Shown here piece by piece: positions 21,450 to 31,605 of a stretch of 64,000 nucleotides of DNA. The position numbers were made by a program, and so were the translations under genes. The notes below the pieces were generated by a model, which did no database searches, had not been told where the DNA came from, and saw only the letters and a program-made list of their open reading frames with translations. Source of the DNA: Pyricularia pennisetigena (lineage: Eukaryota; Ascomycota; Sordariomycetes; Magnaporthales; Pyriculariaceae); NCBI RefSeq assembly GCF_004337985.1, contig NC_043740.1, positions 1,157,080 through 1,221,079 on the forward strand, written 5' to 3'. The stretch's first letter is position 1. Every line of letters begins with the position of its first letter.

Positions 21450-24133
21450 GGCCCAAATAAATAATGGCCTAATATCGAAACGACGTTAACAATTAAATAT
21501 TTAACCGGATTAAGGATTTATTACAATTAATTAAAAAATCGACAATTCCCCGGAAAAAAGGCGACGCGGTAAACCTAAAACAAATATTAATTTAATTAAA
21601 CGCACGGTATAAAAAACACGTAAAATTAAACCCTTTACCGGGGCGAAATGCAATAAAAATAAACCGACGACCATATAACCCGCGCCTATTTTTGGGGCGA
21701 CGTGGCCGTATCCCACCCACCCAATTTTTAAATTAAATTAATATATATAAAATAAAGCGATAACCCTGCGCGGTAATAAAATATTAATTAAAAACCGAAT
21801 TATACGCCTCCGATTCGCCACCCAGGTTTCCCTCCTTTTTATTTCCTTCCTTTATTTTAACGTCCTCCTTTTTTATTTTATTATTTTCCGCGTCGTTTTT
21901 AAAAACCGGGAATTTTTATTATTTAACGAATTGGTTAATTTCCCGCAATAGGGCGGTACGACGTCGGGCAATACCCTCGATTAAAAAAAGTTTACGACGG
22001 AATTTTCCAAAAAACGGGTTTTTACCCATACCACGACCAAAAACACGAAAACGCGACGAAATAAAGGTACGGGAACGCGAAAAATTAAATATATACCGAA
22101 CCGGGGTACGAATAAAACGAGGCGCGACGGGGTAACGCGGAAAAAAAGCTTCGAAACGTCGACGGGGCGTGGTAATAATAGGGGCGAAAAGGCGTGGGGA
22201 ATGCGCGGGGCGAAATTAGCGTACAGGAACGGCGGGGGAAGGGGTTAAAACGGTAATTAAAACAACGAAAATATTATTGTTTCGGCGCGCTTTTTGCAAA
22301 TTTTTTTTATAACGCGACGTATTACGTTCCTAAAAACATTTTAAAAATTAATAACGTTATCGAAACAATTATATACCAAAAAAATTAAACGCATTTCCAG
22401 GTAAATAAAACCGCGTGTAAAAATTTATACCAATTAACGATTACGATTACCGCCGTTGCGAAAAAGGGTATTGAATATAATAGCAAAAATAATAGTTTTA
22501 ATAAAAGTCGTTACGGCCCCGGAATTGGTTATTTTATCCTACGCATTTTAATAAACGCGGACCCAATTGGTATACGCGGTAAAAAAATTTCGAAATAGCA
22601 CGGTATTTTTACCAAGGATTTTTTTACCATCCATAACGGTGTTTTTAATTAAAGGTTAAACGATATAACGATTATTATAAATCGTGGTTTTTAATTCCCG
22701 CAAACGGCGGCGGAGGACAGGGTTAAAAACGTAAACGGTTTTGCTGTAATAATAATGCGATTCTTTAGTGTTATAATATCGCTGGTAACCAATACCGTCG
22801 GGGGTAAGGCCATACTCCCAAACCCCGTTAGTTTTAAACGTTTTTACACAAAAAACGCAAAAAATAAATACATTTTCCGGGGCGGTATACTCGTCGTTAT
22901 TTAAATTACCCTGGAATTCCGCGGCACCGACAGCGCGACGAAAACGCTGCGAATATAAATTAACGATACCACCCAATCGGTATTTAATTAATATAATTTA
23001 TAAATGGGCGACCGTTATTATTGTGCGACGAAAACAATTAACCACCACGGTGGGGAAACCGGCCATTTCCACCACCGGCACTAATTTGTCCAAACGCTAT
23101 TTATAACGCGATTAAAAAAATAAAAACCCGGGATATAATAACGACGCGGTAACGATAAATAATAATACGAATAATAAATAGGAACGAATAAGAAATAAAA
23201 ACGGACGAAATAAAAGCAGTATAAATAAAAAATAAAACGAGGGGAAAACGGGAAAAATCGATAAAATGGCAAAAAAAGGAGGGAATAGGGACGAAAAGGA
23301 TTCGAATGGAAAAAAAATTGGAAAGCAAAAAAGACCAGGACGATAACGCGGGAAAAAATGCGAAAAATAAAAACCGCAATTACTACGGAAAAGGAATTAT
23401 ACCAATAAATAAACGAATTTATACCGCTTAAAATAAAAAGAAAATAAACCGCGATAAATACCCGTAAACGGTAAATACGACAAAAAAACCGCGATATTAC
23501 CGCAACCAAAAATAGGAAGGTAAAACCCGACCACGGCCCTATACCGCCCAAAATAAAAAAAAGGTAAACCGCGATAAATACCCGCAAACGGCAAATACGA
23601 CAAAAAAACCGCAATATTACCGTAACCAAAAACAGGAAGGCAAAACCCGACCATAACCTTACACCGCCCAAAATAAAAGGAAGGTAAACCACGACAAATA
23701 CCCGTAAACGGTAAATACGATAAAAAAACCGCGACACCACCGCAATTAAAGGTAAAAGGGTAAAACCCGATTACGGCTTTATACCGTTTAAAGTAAAAGG
23801 AAAATAAACCGCGATAACCACCCGCAAACGGCAAATACGATAAAAAAACCACAATATAATCGCAACCAAAGGCGGGAGGATAAAATTCGACTACGGATTT
23901 ATACCACCCAAAATTAGGAAAAAGCGAACCACGATAACCGCCCGTAAACGGAACCGGGGATAAAAAACCCGCGATATAACCGCGGCCGAAAATAGGAGGG
24001 TAAAACCCGACCACGGGTTTATACCGCCCGGAATAATGGACGGGTAGGCTATATTAGGATACGCGCCCGCTGGATTACCCCTATACCTCCAAATGGGGAT
24101 TACACCCGATAAAGGACTGGCGAATGCGGGTTA
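21450..24133. other. Accessory region between chromodomain and 3' LTR
   Basis: About 2.6 kb follows the chromodomain stop before the 3' LTR, and the equivalent region exists in copy C (39570-41932). The coding strand is unclear. The plus strand across the tandem array reads as a Lys/Arg-rich 40-residue repeat whose stops all sit where Gln codons would be, and it ends in a protein-like stretch next to the LTR. The minus strand has long open frames (for example 23081-23740, 23397-24014, 22656-22976), but RIP-depleted DNA readily produces such shadows. No family is recognised. Confidence 0.55.
23401..24026. repeat. Tandem array, five 120-bp units
   Basis: The anchor CCCGTAAACGG or CCCGCAAACGG (variant CCCGTAAACGGAACC) occurs at 23461, 23581, 23701, 23821 and 23941, exactly 120 bp apart. 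The unit equals 40 codons, so the frame is preserved. Copy C has only two anchors (41619 and 41739), also 120 bp apart. Confidence 0.9.
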
Positions 24134-24321
24134 TATTATGGATTCGTGTTTAAGGCACGTATTACGTAATAAGACACAAAAGCGGGTTAGGGATAATATA
24201 TAAAGGGAAGGATATTACCACGACCCGGATATACACTTTTTCCTCCCTTTTTCCCCAGCGTTAATAATAATACCAATAAGGATACTTAACGGTCTCAAGG
24301 CCGTTGGCTTACCCTATAACA
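24134..24321 (+). repeat. 3' LTR of copy A
   Basis: 188 bp ending CCCTATAACA and followed by the AATTT duplication. It keeps AGCGTTAATAATAATACC at the presumed transcript start. Confidence 0.9.
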
Positions 24322-24326
24322 AATTT

Positions 24327-26116
24327 TATTTATTATTCGTATTTTGTTTTGCTTTTCGGGCCGTTACCAGGAATACGTTACCTATAACCACCGTAAATTT
24401 CCTGTTTTTCGAACGCAGGGACAGCGTTTGCACGAATAGCCCCTTAACGGACCCTATTTTCAACCTTTTTTAATTTGGGTTAAATACCATTTTTCGGTGG
24501 GTTATCCAAAAAGATCCCAGGAATAAATCCTGGGTTAATCCCGGGATTATATAAAAAAATATCGGCGCAAATTAACCGTCGATATTTACGTCGCAATTGC
24601 CCATTTCCCGTATATCGGTTCGTATTTGTCCCGTTACCGTGCCCAACCGGCGGGTTTATAATAAAGGGATTTTTATTATTCCTAATTTTTCGGTATAATT
24701 TTTTTTATCACCGCGTAATATTCGTACCCTAAATCCATTTATATATTAATAAATTTCGTTAAATTGGTCAAAACCGGGATAAAGAATAGTCGCCCATTTA
24801 TTATAATTTGTATTTTCTTTTATTGTTTTTTTCCGATTTATATTTATTTACGTATTATAAAATAATCGGGGCCCGTCGCGTCGGCCTTCCCCTGGGCTAA
24901 AATTACGGCCCAAAATTAGTTTTTTCCTTTTTCGGGGTCGTTCGACGTTGGGCGTATAACCGGCGCGAATTGGTAATTTTAGGCGTAATAAAAAATGGAC
25001 CCGCAACGGAGGTAAACCTTTATTTCGAGGCGTCGCTAGAATTTTTAAACGGATATTTACAAAACCCAATTTTTCCTTTTATTTCCATCCAATTGGCGTC
25101 CTTTTCGCTTTTTACCAACGTTATAACGGCCGCGGTTGATGCCTATTATGACTATATTTTCCGAACCCGTTTACAAGGAATTTGGAAGGGGGGCGTTCCG
25201 TTTTTAACTAAAACGTTTATATAAATTAATAATTTGCAGGTCCTGGGCGATATAGCGGTATATGGTGATGAATCCGTGGTAAAAATCGGAAACGATACCT
25301 TTTCCTACCGACGCCCTTTTTATCCGATTAACGACCCGGAAACGCAAATAATTAACCCGTGTTTCGTTTAATTATTTAAAATCCCCGGCCGCAATAAGGA
25401 AACGTTCGAATTTGGTAAGGAAATATGCAAATAATTCGCTGTGTCGTGTACTGAATATTTTTAATTCGGCGAAAGTTTGGGTCTTTTTATAAAAATCATC
25501 GTACGTACGCCCCAAATATTCGATAAAAATCTCGTGGTTATACCCTTTTCCCGTACCTTTTATTTCGTAAAAAAACGGACCATATTTTATATTATCGTGG
25601 TAAAATTAGATTATACGTATTCGAATTGGTCGCGCTAATTTGCCATATATCCCGCGTCGCGTATTATTTTGTACGAAATAATTTGTTTTTAAATTGTAAA
25701 CGTAACCGGTACGCCGTCGTACGGTGGGGGTTTGCGTAAAAATTTCCTTTTGGGGCGTTGTTTTTACGCGATCGCGCCTGCGTTCGAAAATTGCAATTGT
25801 ATTTAAGCAATACGTTTTTTTAGCATCGTAATATTCGCGACCAAATTTTGGTAAAAATCGTGGGTTTCCCCTCCCGGGCCCGGCCTTAGGTTGGCCATTA
25901 TTGTATTTTAATTAAACGTTAGTAAATATTATAAGGTAAACCAACGGCCTAGGGACCGTTAAATATTTTTATTAGTATTATTATTAACGTGAAAGCGAAA
26001 AGGAAGGAGAAGGTGTGTATCCGGGTCGTGGTAATGTCTTCCTCTTTTATATATTTTCCCTGACCCGCTTTTGTATTTTATCACGTAATACGTGCCTTAG
26101 GCACGAATCCATAACA
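24327..26116 (-). mobile_element. Chromovirus copy B, 5' part (LTR and gag), RIP-mutated
   Basis: This is the reverse complement of the first 1.8 kb of the family. The LTR occupies 25927-26116 (190 bp, outer end TGTTATGGATTC read on the minus strand). Gag occupies about 25905-24880, followed by the region before RT. It continues across copy A at 16532. Its 3' LTR is lacking because the element is truncated at about 13951. Confidence 0.85.
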
Positions 26117-27440
26117 TTTCTATATACAATTTACAATGCAAACTCGTTTATATTTTTACCAATTTTAACGATAATAGAACCAACATTACGGGGATTGGAT
26201 TACGAATATAAATAAACGTCCACGTTGAAACCAATTAATAATATTCGCTTTAAAAAATCTTTTATGGAACAAAATGCTAAATATATATCTTTTATCAATT
26301 TTTTGCTTTATTCAATTAATTTGATATTATTTTGTTTTGCAGCCAAATTTTCTGCATTTTGCACGGGGGGGGGNNNNNNNNNNNNNNNNNNNNNNNNGGG
26401 GTAAGATAGATATATTTGATATAATAATTCAACTTGGTATACATACCGAATTATACAAGCCGTTTAATTTAATAAGCGGACAGGTAAAATGTACGTAATT
26501 TTATATATAATTTACAATCAAAACGCTTTTATATTTTTACCAATTCTCACATTGGTAAAACCAAAGTTTCAGGGATTAAATCAAAGATTAAAAGAAGCCT
26601 TAACGCGAGGTCCAACTCGTAACACCCGTCTATATTAATTTTTCATAAAAGGAAATATTCAATTTGTGCCATATTTCTATTTTTTGCTTTATTTAATTAA
26701 GTAGAATTTATAAAGATGAAGTTGATTGACCATTATGTAAAAAACAATAGCAAAATGGATATACTAGAATTCCTTTCTGTTCTAAAGTTATTTGCGTAAA
26801 TTATTCAGTTTGTCGACAAATAAATAAATAATATATAAATATTGATCAAAGTTTGTTTTAAACTATAAGTGGATGCATTTTAAAGTTTGAAACCCGCTAA
26901 ATTACAAATATTACTATCTGGTTTTAAACCGGTGTTATATATCATTATTCAAAATAATAATTAACTATAATAATAAAATGCAAATTCTACTAAATATTTA
27001 AACATCTTCCTAAATGAATTGAATTTAAGGACGCGGCCTTTTTTACCTACTTCGCTAAACTCCAGTTAATCCCACGCAAGTTATTTTATATTTTTAAATT
27101 TTTTAATTAATTTTTTATTCGAATATTTGATTGCATATTTTGGTTATATTATTTTATTTTGTAATTATATTTTAATAGAATATTAATTATACCGCTGTTC
27201 AATTGGTTGCGCGTATAAGAAATGCAGCTGATTGCATCTCACGGGCGGTCGCAGGGCGTTTATAAGGCCTGTTTATAATATAACATATATACCCGCTATA
27301 AACGGCGAAATGCGACAAATTGTCCTCAGATTAAAACGAACGCGATCTTTTCGTTTTCGGCCAATGTAATTAGTCGAAAAACCATGTGGCTAAAAAGTAA
27401 ATAAAACGCTCGGTCCCCACTGCGAAGCAGGGGGGTTTAA
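26117..27440. mobile_element. Fragmented TAGTCTCAG-family element
   Basis: Two units like those at 11438-12075 (TTTTTACCAATT, GATTGGATTACG, TAAATAAACGTCC) are followed by an AT-rich interior. The right end is recognisable: GCTATAAACGGCGAAATGCG, ACAAATTGTCCTCAG at about 27320 and GCGATCTTTTCG, with the terminal GGGGGG(T) segment at about 27435 decayed. Copy B inserted into its left side. Confidence 0.65.
26374..26397. other. 24-bp run of N (assembly gap) in a poly-G tract
   Basis: N at 26374-26397, flanked on both sides by G runs. The related copies have GCACGTGGGGGGTGG at this point, so the gap is probably an unresolved G homopolymer. Confidence 0.9.
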
Positions 27441-27449
27441 TTTAAATAT

Positions 27450-28960
27450 TGAAATAAGTGCGGACCCTTATTTCAATATCGAAAAACATATAAGGGAAAT
27501 AAAGCAAAATTTCCCCCACCAATACATTTAACTTACTAATCCCAAAATTAGTAAATTGATTTAATGTATTTAAACCCTGTAATTACAGGCGTTTACAGCG
27601 GAATTAGCACTATGCTGCACTTAAATTAATGCCCAAACCCCTGTTAGTAACCCATATTAGTAACAATAGGGTAATTAACTGTTTAATTATCCTTTGAGAT
27701 TAATCCATTTGCGTAATTAACGCTTTCAATTGCAGGTTTTGGGCCCGTAATTTAACGTTTAAAATTTCGTTTGGGCTGGGTTCAAGCCCCCTATTTGTTG
27801 GAAATGGACTTTAAAAGCCCTATATAGGGCTATTGTCCATTCTAAATTAACCTAGACTATAATTGCAATTCACTAATTTTATAATTATAATTAATTAACC
27901 TAGTCGCCTAAGGCTCTATACCTTATTAAATCTAGGATTTACTATACGATTTGCCTTCTAACACTTATAGGCCTATAATTACCAATTATAGGGTTTATTG
28001 CTATTTTCAATGGTTGAAATCCACTAAAAATACAGGGTTGGAATCCCTGAAATCCGCAATTAGTGGGTTATTAGCGGACGAATGTAGGGCTTCTTGGCCC
28101 TAACACGCTAGCGTAAGCCCTACTAAGACTTTGAGCCAATTACAGTGGCGTGCACGATCCACAAAAACCACACCAAAAATTTTGGATTTGCAATGCAAGC
28201 GAGAGTTTTAATACTTGAAAATTAGGCTTAGGTCAAACGTTAATTTTCAGCGATCCCCATTGTAAATACAGGGGGTTAGGTGTTAACTTAGCTTTTCAAA
28301 CCAACAATTTTGCACAAAAGCAGCAATATTTTTGTCAATATACGTGCTGTAGGGATGCGATAATAACCAAAACAAAACCTAAATTTCAGGTTTTCCAGCG
28401 ATATAAAATACATTTTGGTGCATAAACTACAACTTTGGCGGGCTTACAACCTGTTAACGATATGGGTTATTAACAGGGGTTTAGGCATTAATTTAAGTGC
28501 AGCATAGTGCTAATTCCGCTATAAAAACCTGTAATTACAAAGTTTAAATACATTGAATTGTTTATTAAAATGGTTTACTAATTTTGGGACTAATAATTTA
28601 AATTTAGTAATGGAAGAAATTCTGCTTTATTTCCCTTATATATTTTCTAATATTGAATTGGGCGTCCGCACCCCTGAAAACGTGCCGGTGCCGCACACGA
28701 TTTTCCGAAAAATTGTTTTGTATGCGTTGTTGAAAAAACACCCTGATTTCCATACAAACCATTTCTGGGTTCGCACTAATTTGCTAATTTGGTGAAAATT
28801 TTAACCCGATACAGGGAAGCTGACTCGTAGGTGAAGGGTGGGTGTTAAACCCGCTATAAGATAAACCCCATTCGCTGACCTTTTGAATTGCAACTCCTGC
28901 AATATAAAATATAATGGAAAATCCGACACCCCGACAGCATCACTTCGGCACTATTTATTG
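27450..28960. repeat. Palindromic repeat R2 with 0.8-kb interior
   Basis: The left arm (about 27465-27660) and right arm (about 28440-28680, continuing to 28960) are inverted copies: CCCTGTAATTACAGG, TTAGCACTATGCTGC, AACCCCTGTTA and CCCATAT occur in both. The interior holds a TGTTGGA...CCTAACA stretch (27797-28108) with a CTATATAGGG box. This looks like a small LTR, but no target duplication flanks it. The 80-codon plus frame at 28553 is part of the arm, not a gene. Confidence 0.55.
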
Positions 28961-29329
28961 TCGCTTATACAGAAATAAAAGTGGACCCATTACATGCTAA
29001 ATAACGCATATAATTAACAGACTTATTATCGCCAAACTTAAATTAAAGATTCTACCGAATCTATCCGAATATAAAGAGATATATCGTTGTCACCCCTTAT
29101 GTTGAGTTTTACCACGATGTATTAATAGAACCACGGCTGTACGAACAAATAGATTTATTAATTTTATCGGAAATATGTTTTCCATTATTGGATTCGGGTT
29201 TTATTCAAATTCATAGTATACCGAATAAAAAATAATATGCCTGGATATATGATATAATAATAGAATTTCTTTTTTTTAGCGTCTCGGGGGAATTAGTTGT
29301 TGGTAATATTTCCATATTAAGTATATTGC
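28961..29329. other. AT-rich, no gene recognised
   Basis: The sequence is AT-rich with fragments of R2-flanking DNA only. No coding frame or RNA feature is visible. Confidence 0.5.
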
Positions 29330-29490
29330 TGGTAATACCGTTATAAACGGCGAAATGCGACCAAATTGCTTTTAGATAAGAACGACCGCGATTTTTTCGG
29401 CCAATGTAATTGGTCGAAAAGCCATGTGGCTGAAAGGTATATGGAGCGTTCTATCCCCACTGCGAAGCACGGGGGTTAGTCTGAGCACTG
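29330..29490. mobile_element. TAGTCTCAG-family right end, interrupted by solo LTR
   Basis: TTATAAACGGCGAAATGCGACC and GGCCAATGTAATTGGTCG, with GCGTTCTATCCCCACTGCG, are the usual right-end landmarks. The terminus ...CTGAGCACTG is cut by the solo LTR and resumes at 30156 as CACTGACACTA. Confidence 0.7.
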
Positions 29491-30155
29491 TGTGAACATG
29501 GCTAGCGCAGGGCTAATTATATTAGCTACCCTGCATTATTTTATAGCGGCTAGCACGGGCTATCTTTATTAGTCACCCTGGATCGAATAAATAAATAAAT
29601 AACAAATAAAACGTGTACGCGTTTATTATACACACAAAGCTTTTTATATCACGTCTTTGTTCAGAGTTTTAATAACAAAAAAAATACGTCGTATATAATC
29701 TAGCTTTGTGGTATAACGCACGTACCATAATCTAAATCATGTATACGTTGTTGAAGTGCGTGGGTTCGAATCCCGTTGTGGTCGCAGATTTTCTGTGCAT
29801 GCATAAACACAATAGGCCGTTAGGCTTAATGGGCCGTTAGGCTCAATAGGTCGGCAGGTCAGTCACATGAATAAGGCCAAATCATGTGACGTGACCCCGC
29901 ATTCCGGACATCCGGATCGAAGATCTGCACCTACGGATTCGAACACGTAATTTATAACTTAGCCTTAGATTTATCACCTTTATAACCTTTATCGATTCAA
30001 CGATTCAACGAATCGATTGTGTAACAACAATATATTATCTCTATTACCCGCCAGCAGACGGTTATCTGCCATTTCAACGTTCCATCAGTCTTATACGTGA
30101 TCCACCTTTCCCCGCGTTTAAGACTAAGCTTATTCTATCTCGTAACCTCCTCACA
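29491..30155 (+). mobile_element. Solo LTR (665 bp) of a second retroelement family
   Basis: It begins TGTGAACATGG and ends CCTCCTCACA (inverted TGTGA/TCACA), flanked by CACTG at 29486-29490 and 30156-30160. A second copy is at 52375-52993. It contains a tRNA-like promoter segment, two tandem GGCCGTTAGGCT motifs and a hairpin CACATGA/TCATGTG. No internal retroelement region is adjacent. Confidence 0.82.
29701..29773 (+). promoter_or_regulatory. tRNA-like segment with A and B boxes inside the LTR
   Basis: TAGCTTTGTGG (29701-29711) fits an RNA polymerase III A box and GGTTCGAATCC (29763-29773) is a perfect B box. The flanking bases do not form an acceptor stem, so it is tRNA-derived rather than a functional tRNA gene. 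The second LTR keeps the same boxes at 52538-52548 and 52600-52610. Confidence 0.6.
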
Positions 30156-30160
30156 CACTG

Positions 30161-30282
30161 ACACTATTTTTTCAAATCTAAACCAGAACGTTTTTTGGAT
30201 GAATTTACAAATATTAACATAACCGCAATTAAAACACGTTCAATTGTGAAACTTTGGGCTTTAGGGATAAGCCCTGAGACTA
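30161..30282. mobile_element. TAGTCTCAG-family terminal fragment
   Basis: After the solo LTR the sequence resumes with ACCAGAACGTTTTTTGGATG and ends at GGGATAAGCCCTGAGACTA. It has the left-terminal landmarks in inverted orientation, with RIP-type changes. Confidence 0.55.
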
Positions 30283-30536
30283 ACCTGTTTTCGGGCTTTG
30301 GCAGGCTTTCATTTCAAATATTTGCCACTTAATCCTCGATGAAGTTCTGTTAATTTTAACGTGTACAACTGTATTAAATCCTTCTAAAATATGAGTAAAT
30401 AACACCCAGTCAAATGTTTAAACTTAGAATAAGGGCTACCCCTTGTTATATTCCAAAACAAAAGGTACAAGTGAAATTTCTTCCGTTTTTAAGCTTGAAA
30501 CATAATTAAAATCAAGGCGTAAATACTTTATTCGGT
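30283..30536. other. 3' flank of small secreted-protein gene, no gene seen
   Basis: AT-rich sequence with no recognisable coding or repeat feature. Confidence 0.4.
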
Positions 30537-30809
30537 TTAATTCTTCTTGTAGTTAGGGTCCCCTTTTTTTCGGTATCTAATTTTTGTTCCGTCGGCAAAT
30601 GAAAGTGGGGTCGGCTTGCACCCATCACCAACTTTAGCCTGGTTACCTTTAGCGAATATATCCTGGCCGGTCTTGCCTTTTATTTCCATAGTAGTCCATT
30701 CGTCGTTTTCGTCTTTATATTTTATCAAAAACTCGCAGTCAATAGCAAAGGCCGTCGGGATATAAGCCGCGGCCAAAGCGAGGATAATCAATGTCTTCTG
30801 ATAAATCAT
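30537..30809 (-). CDS. Small secreted protein, effector candidate
   Basis: This 90-aa single-exon frame starts at the ATG at 30809. An in-frame ATG 21 codons upstream is less likely because it would bury the signal peptide. Residues 1-22 (MIYQKTLIILALAAAYIPTAFA) form a good signal peptide. The mature part of 68 residues is Lys-rich and has exactly two cysteines, in IDCEFLIKY and GDGCKPTPL, 39 residues apart. Predicted strands alternate with charged turns. That two-cysteine, short, beta-rich layout resembles fungal effectors such as the MAX group, but this is an inference without sequence match. The gene is not broken by RIP although it lies within 43 kb of RIP-mutated transposons. Its function is unknown. 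Confidence 0.7.
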   Translation of the reverse strand: MIYQKTLIILALAAAYIPTAFAIDCEFLIKYKDENDEWTTMEIKGKTGQDIFAKGNQAKVGDGCKPTPLSFADGTKIRYRKKGDPNYKKN

Positions 30810-31137
30810 AGTTGATAAGAAAATTGGAAAGGTGAAAAGAATGCAAGGACTGAAGTAGGTTTGTTGAGGCAAATGGAAGCGGTTTAGAGTAAATTCGATT
30901 TCTTAATAGCTATATTTACTGTCTCGAACGCTGGTTGCAACTCATCTTATGTAGTTTCCAAGTTTCTATAAATAAATATTATTTCAATAGTAGGAACGTG
31001 AAAACATAAATAGTAACATAAAATTAACCTTTATAATGCGCATAATGTTCTAATATTACTCCGCTAATAAAGCTTTTTCGGGGTTATAAAGATTTTGAAA
31101 TAAGGCAATCGCTATTAAAATCACATTAATTACGACT
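30810..31137. other. 5' flank of the small secreted-protein gene
   Basis: AT-rich upstream sequence with no repeat landmark. It presumably contains the promoter. Confidence 0.35.
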
Positions 31138-31463
31138 ATGACCAACCACCTTAGCGAATTCCAACGAGCACGAGTTCGTGCTTTTTATTACAACGCCGGG
31201 TTATCCAAACCTCCAATTAATACCATTACTAGTTATTTACGAAATAAGATACGTTAAACATTTATTAACCCGAATCCTCGGTACCGCGGCTGGTCCGCCA
31301 GGCCACCTATAATAATTGCAGAAAAGAAGGACCAATTCGTTAAATTCATTTCGGTTAACCGTAAAGATAAGCGTATAGGTGAAAAGTAATTCGCTGCAAC
31401 GTTTTTAGGGGGTAAATACGGCATATACGTAATTAGGCATGCGTTACAAATTCTTAGTCACAG
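31138..31463 (+). pseudogene. Tc1/mariner-type transposase, N-terminal relic
   Basis: The frame begins MTNHLSEFQRARVRAFYYNA and continues through two stops (at CGT TAA and AAG TAA) with NPRYRGWSARPP and EKKDQFVKFISVNRKDKR. That is the helix-turn-helix and Arg-rich linker arrangement of fungal Tc1/mariner transposases. It stops where the GC-rich repeat begins. The catalytic part is missing here. Confidence 0.55.
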
Positions 31464-31605
31464 ATAAGGCCTGCCAAAACCCGAAAACAGGTTTAGCCCA
31501 GCCCGGCCCGCCAACCCATGGGCTCTTGGCGGGGGCCAGTAGTGGCCCACGGGTTTTCTTAGCGGGTAAATAAGGGCCCGCGGGCTGGCGGGCTTAACCC
31601 GAATT
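31464..31605. repeat. GC-rich hAT-MITE-like repeat, split by a TAGTCTCAG element
   Basis: Homologous to 879-1008 (TAAGGCCTGCCAAAACCCG onward). The element 31606-33474 inserted into it and duplicated ACCCGAATT. The repeat resumes at 33484 with GGGTAGCCCGCGGG. Confidence 0.6.

Larger units (their letters stand above)
16533..24321 (+). mobile_element. Chromovirus copy A: full-length Ty3/gypsy retrotransposon, RIP-dead
   Basis: This 7,789-bp element has two 188-bp LTRs (16533-16720 and 24134-24321; ends TGTTAT and ATAACA) and an AATTT target duplication. In order it carries gag, protease, reverse transcriptase, RNase H, integrase, chromodomain and then an extra 2.6 kb before the 3' LTR. Stops fall mostly where CAA or CAG would be expected, with many TTA/TAA runs, as produced by RIP. 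It is inserted in opposite orientation inside copy B's pol. No autonomous activity is possible from this copy. Confidence 0.92.

Noticed and set aside
22656..24014. Antisense gene of several hundred residues in the chromovirus 3' region
   Set aside because: The open minus frames are compatible with RIP removing G and C from the plus strand. The plus strand gives an equally or more protein-like reading with all stops at Gln positions, so an antisense gene is not supported.
23401..24026. CRISPR-like array
   Set aside because: Units are contiguous 120-bp tandem repeats without distinct spacers, in a eukaryotic retrotransposon.
29692..29790. Functional tRNA gene in the solo LTR
   Set aside because: A and B boxes are present but no acceptor stem pairs and the spacing between arms is too long and AT-rich.
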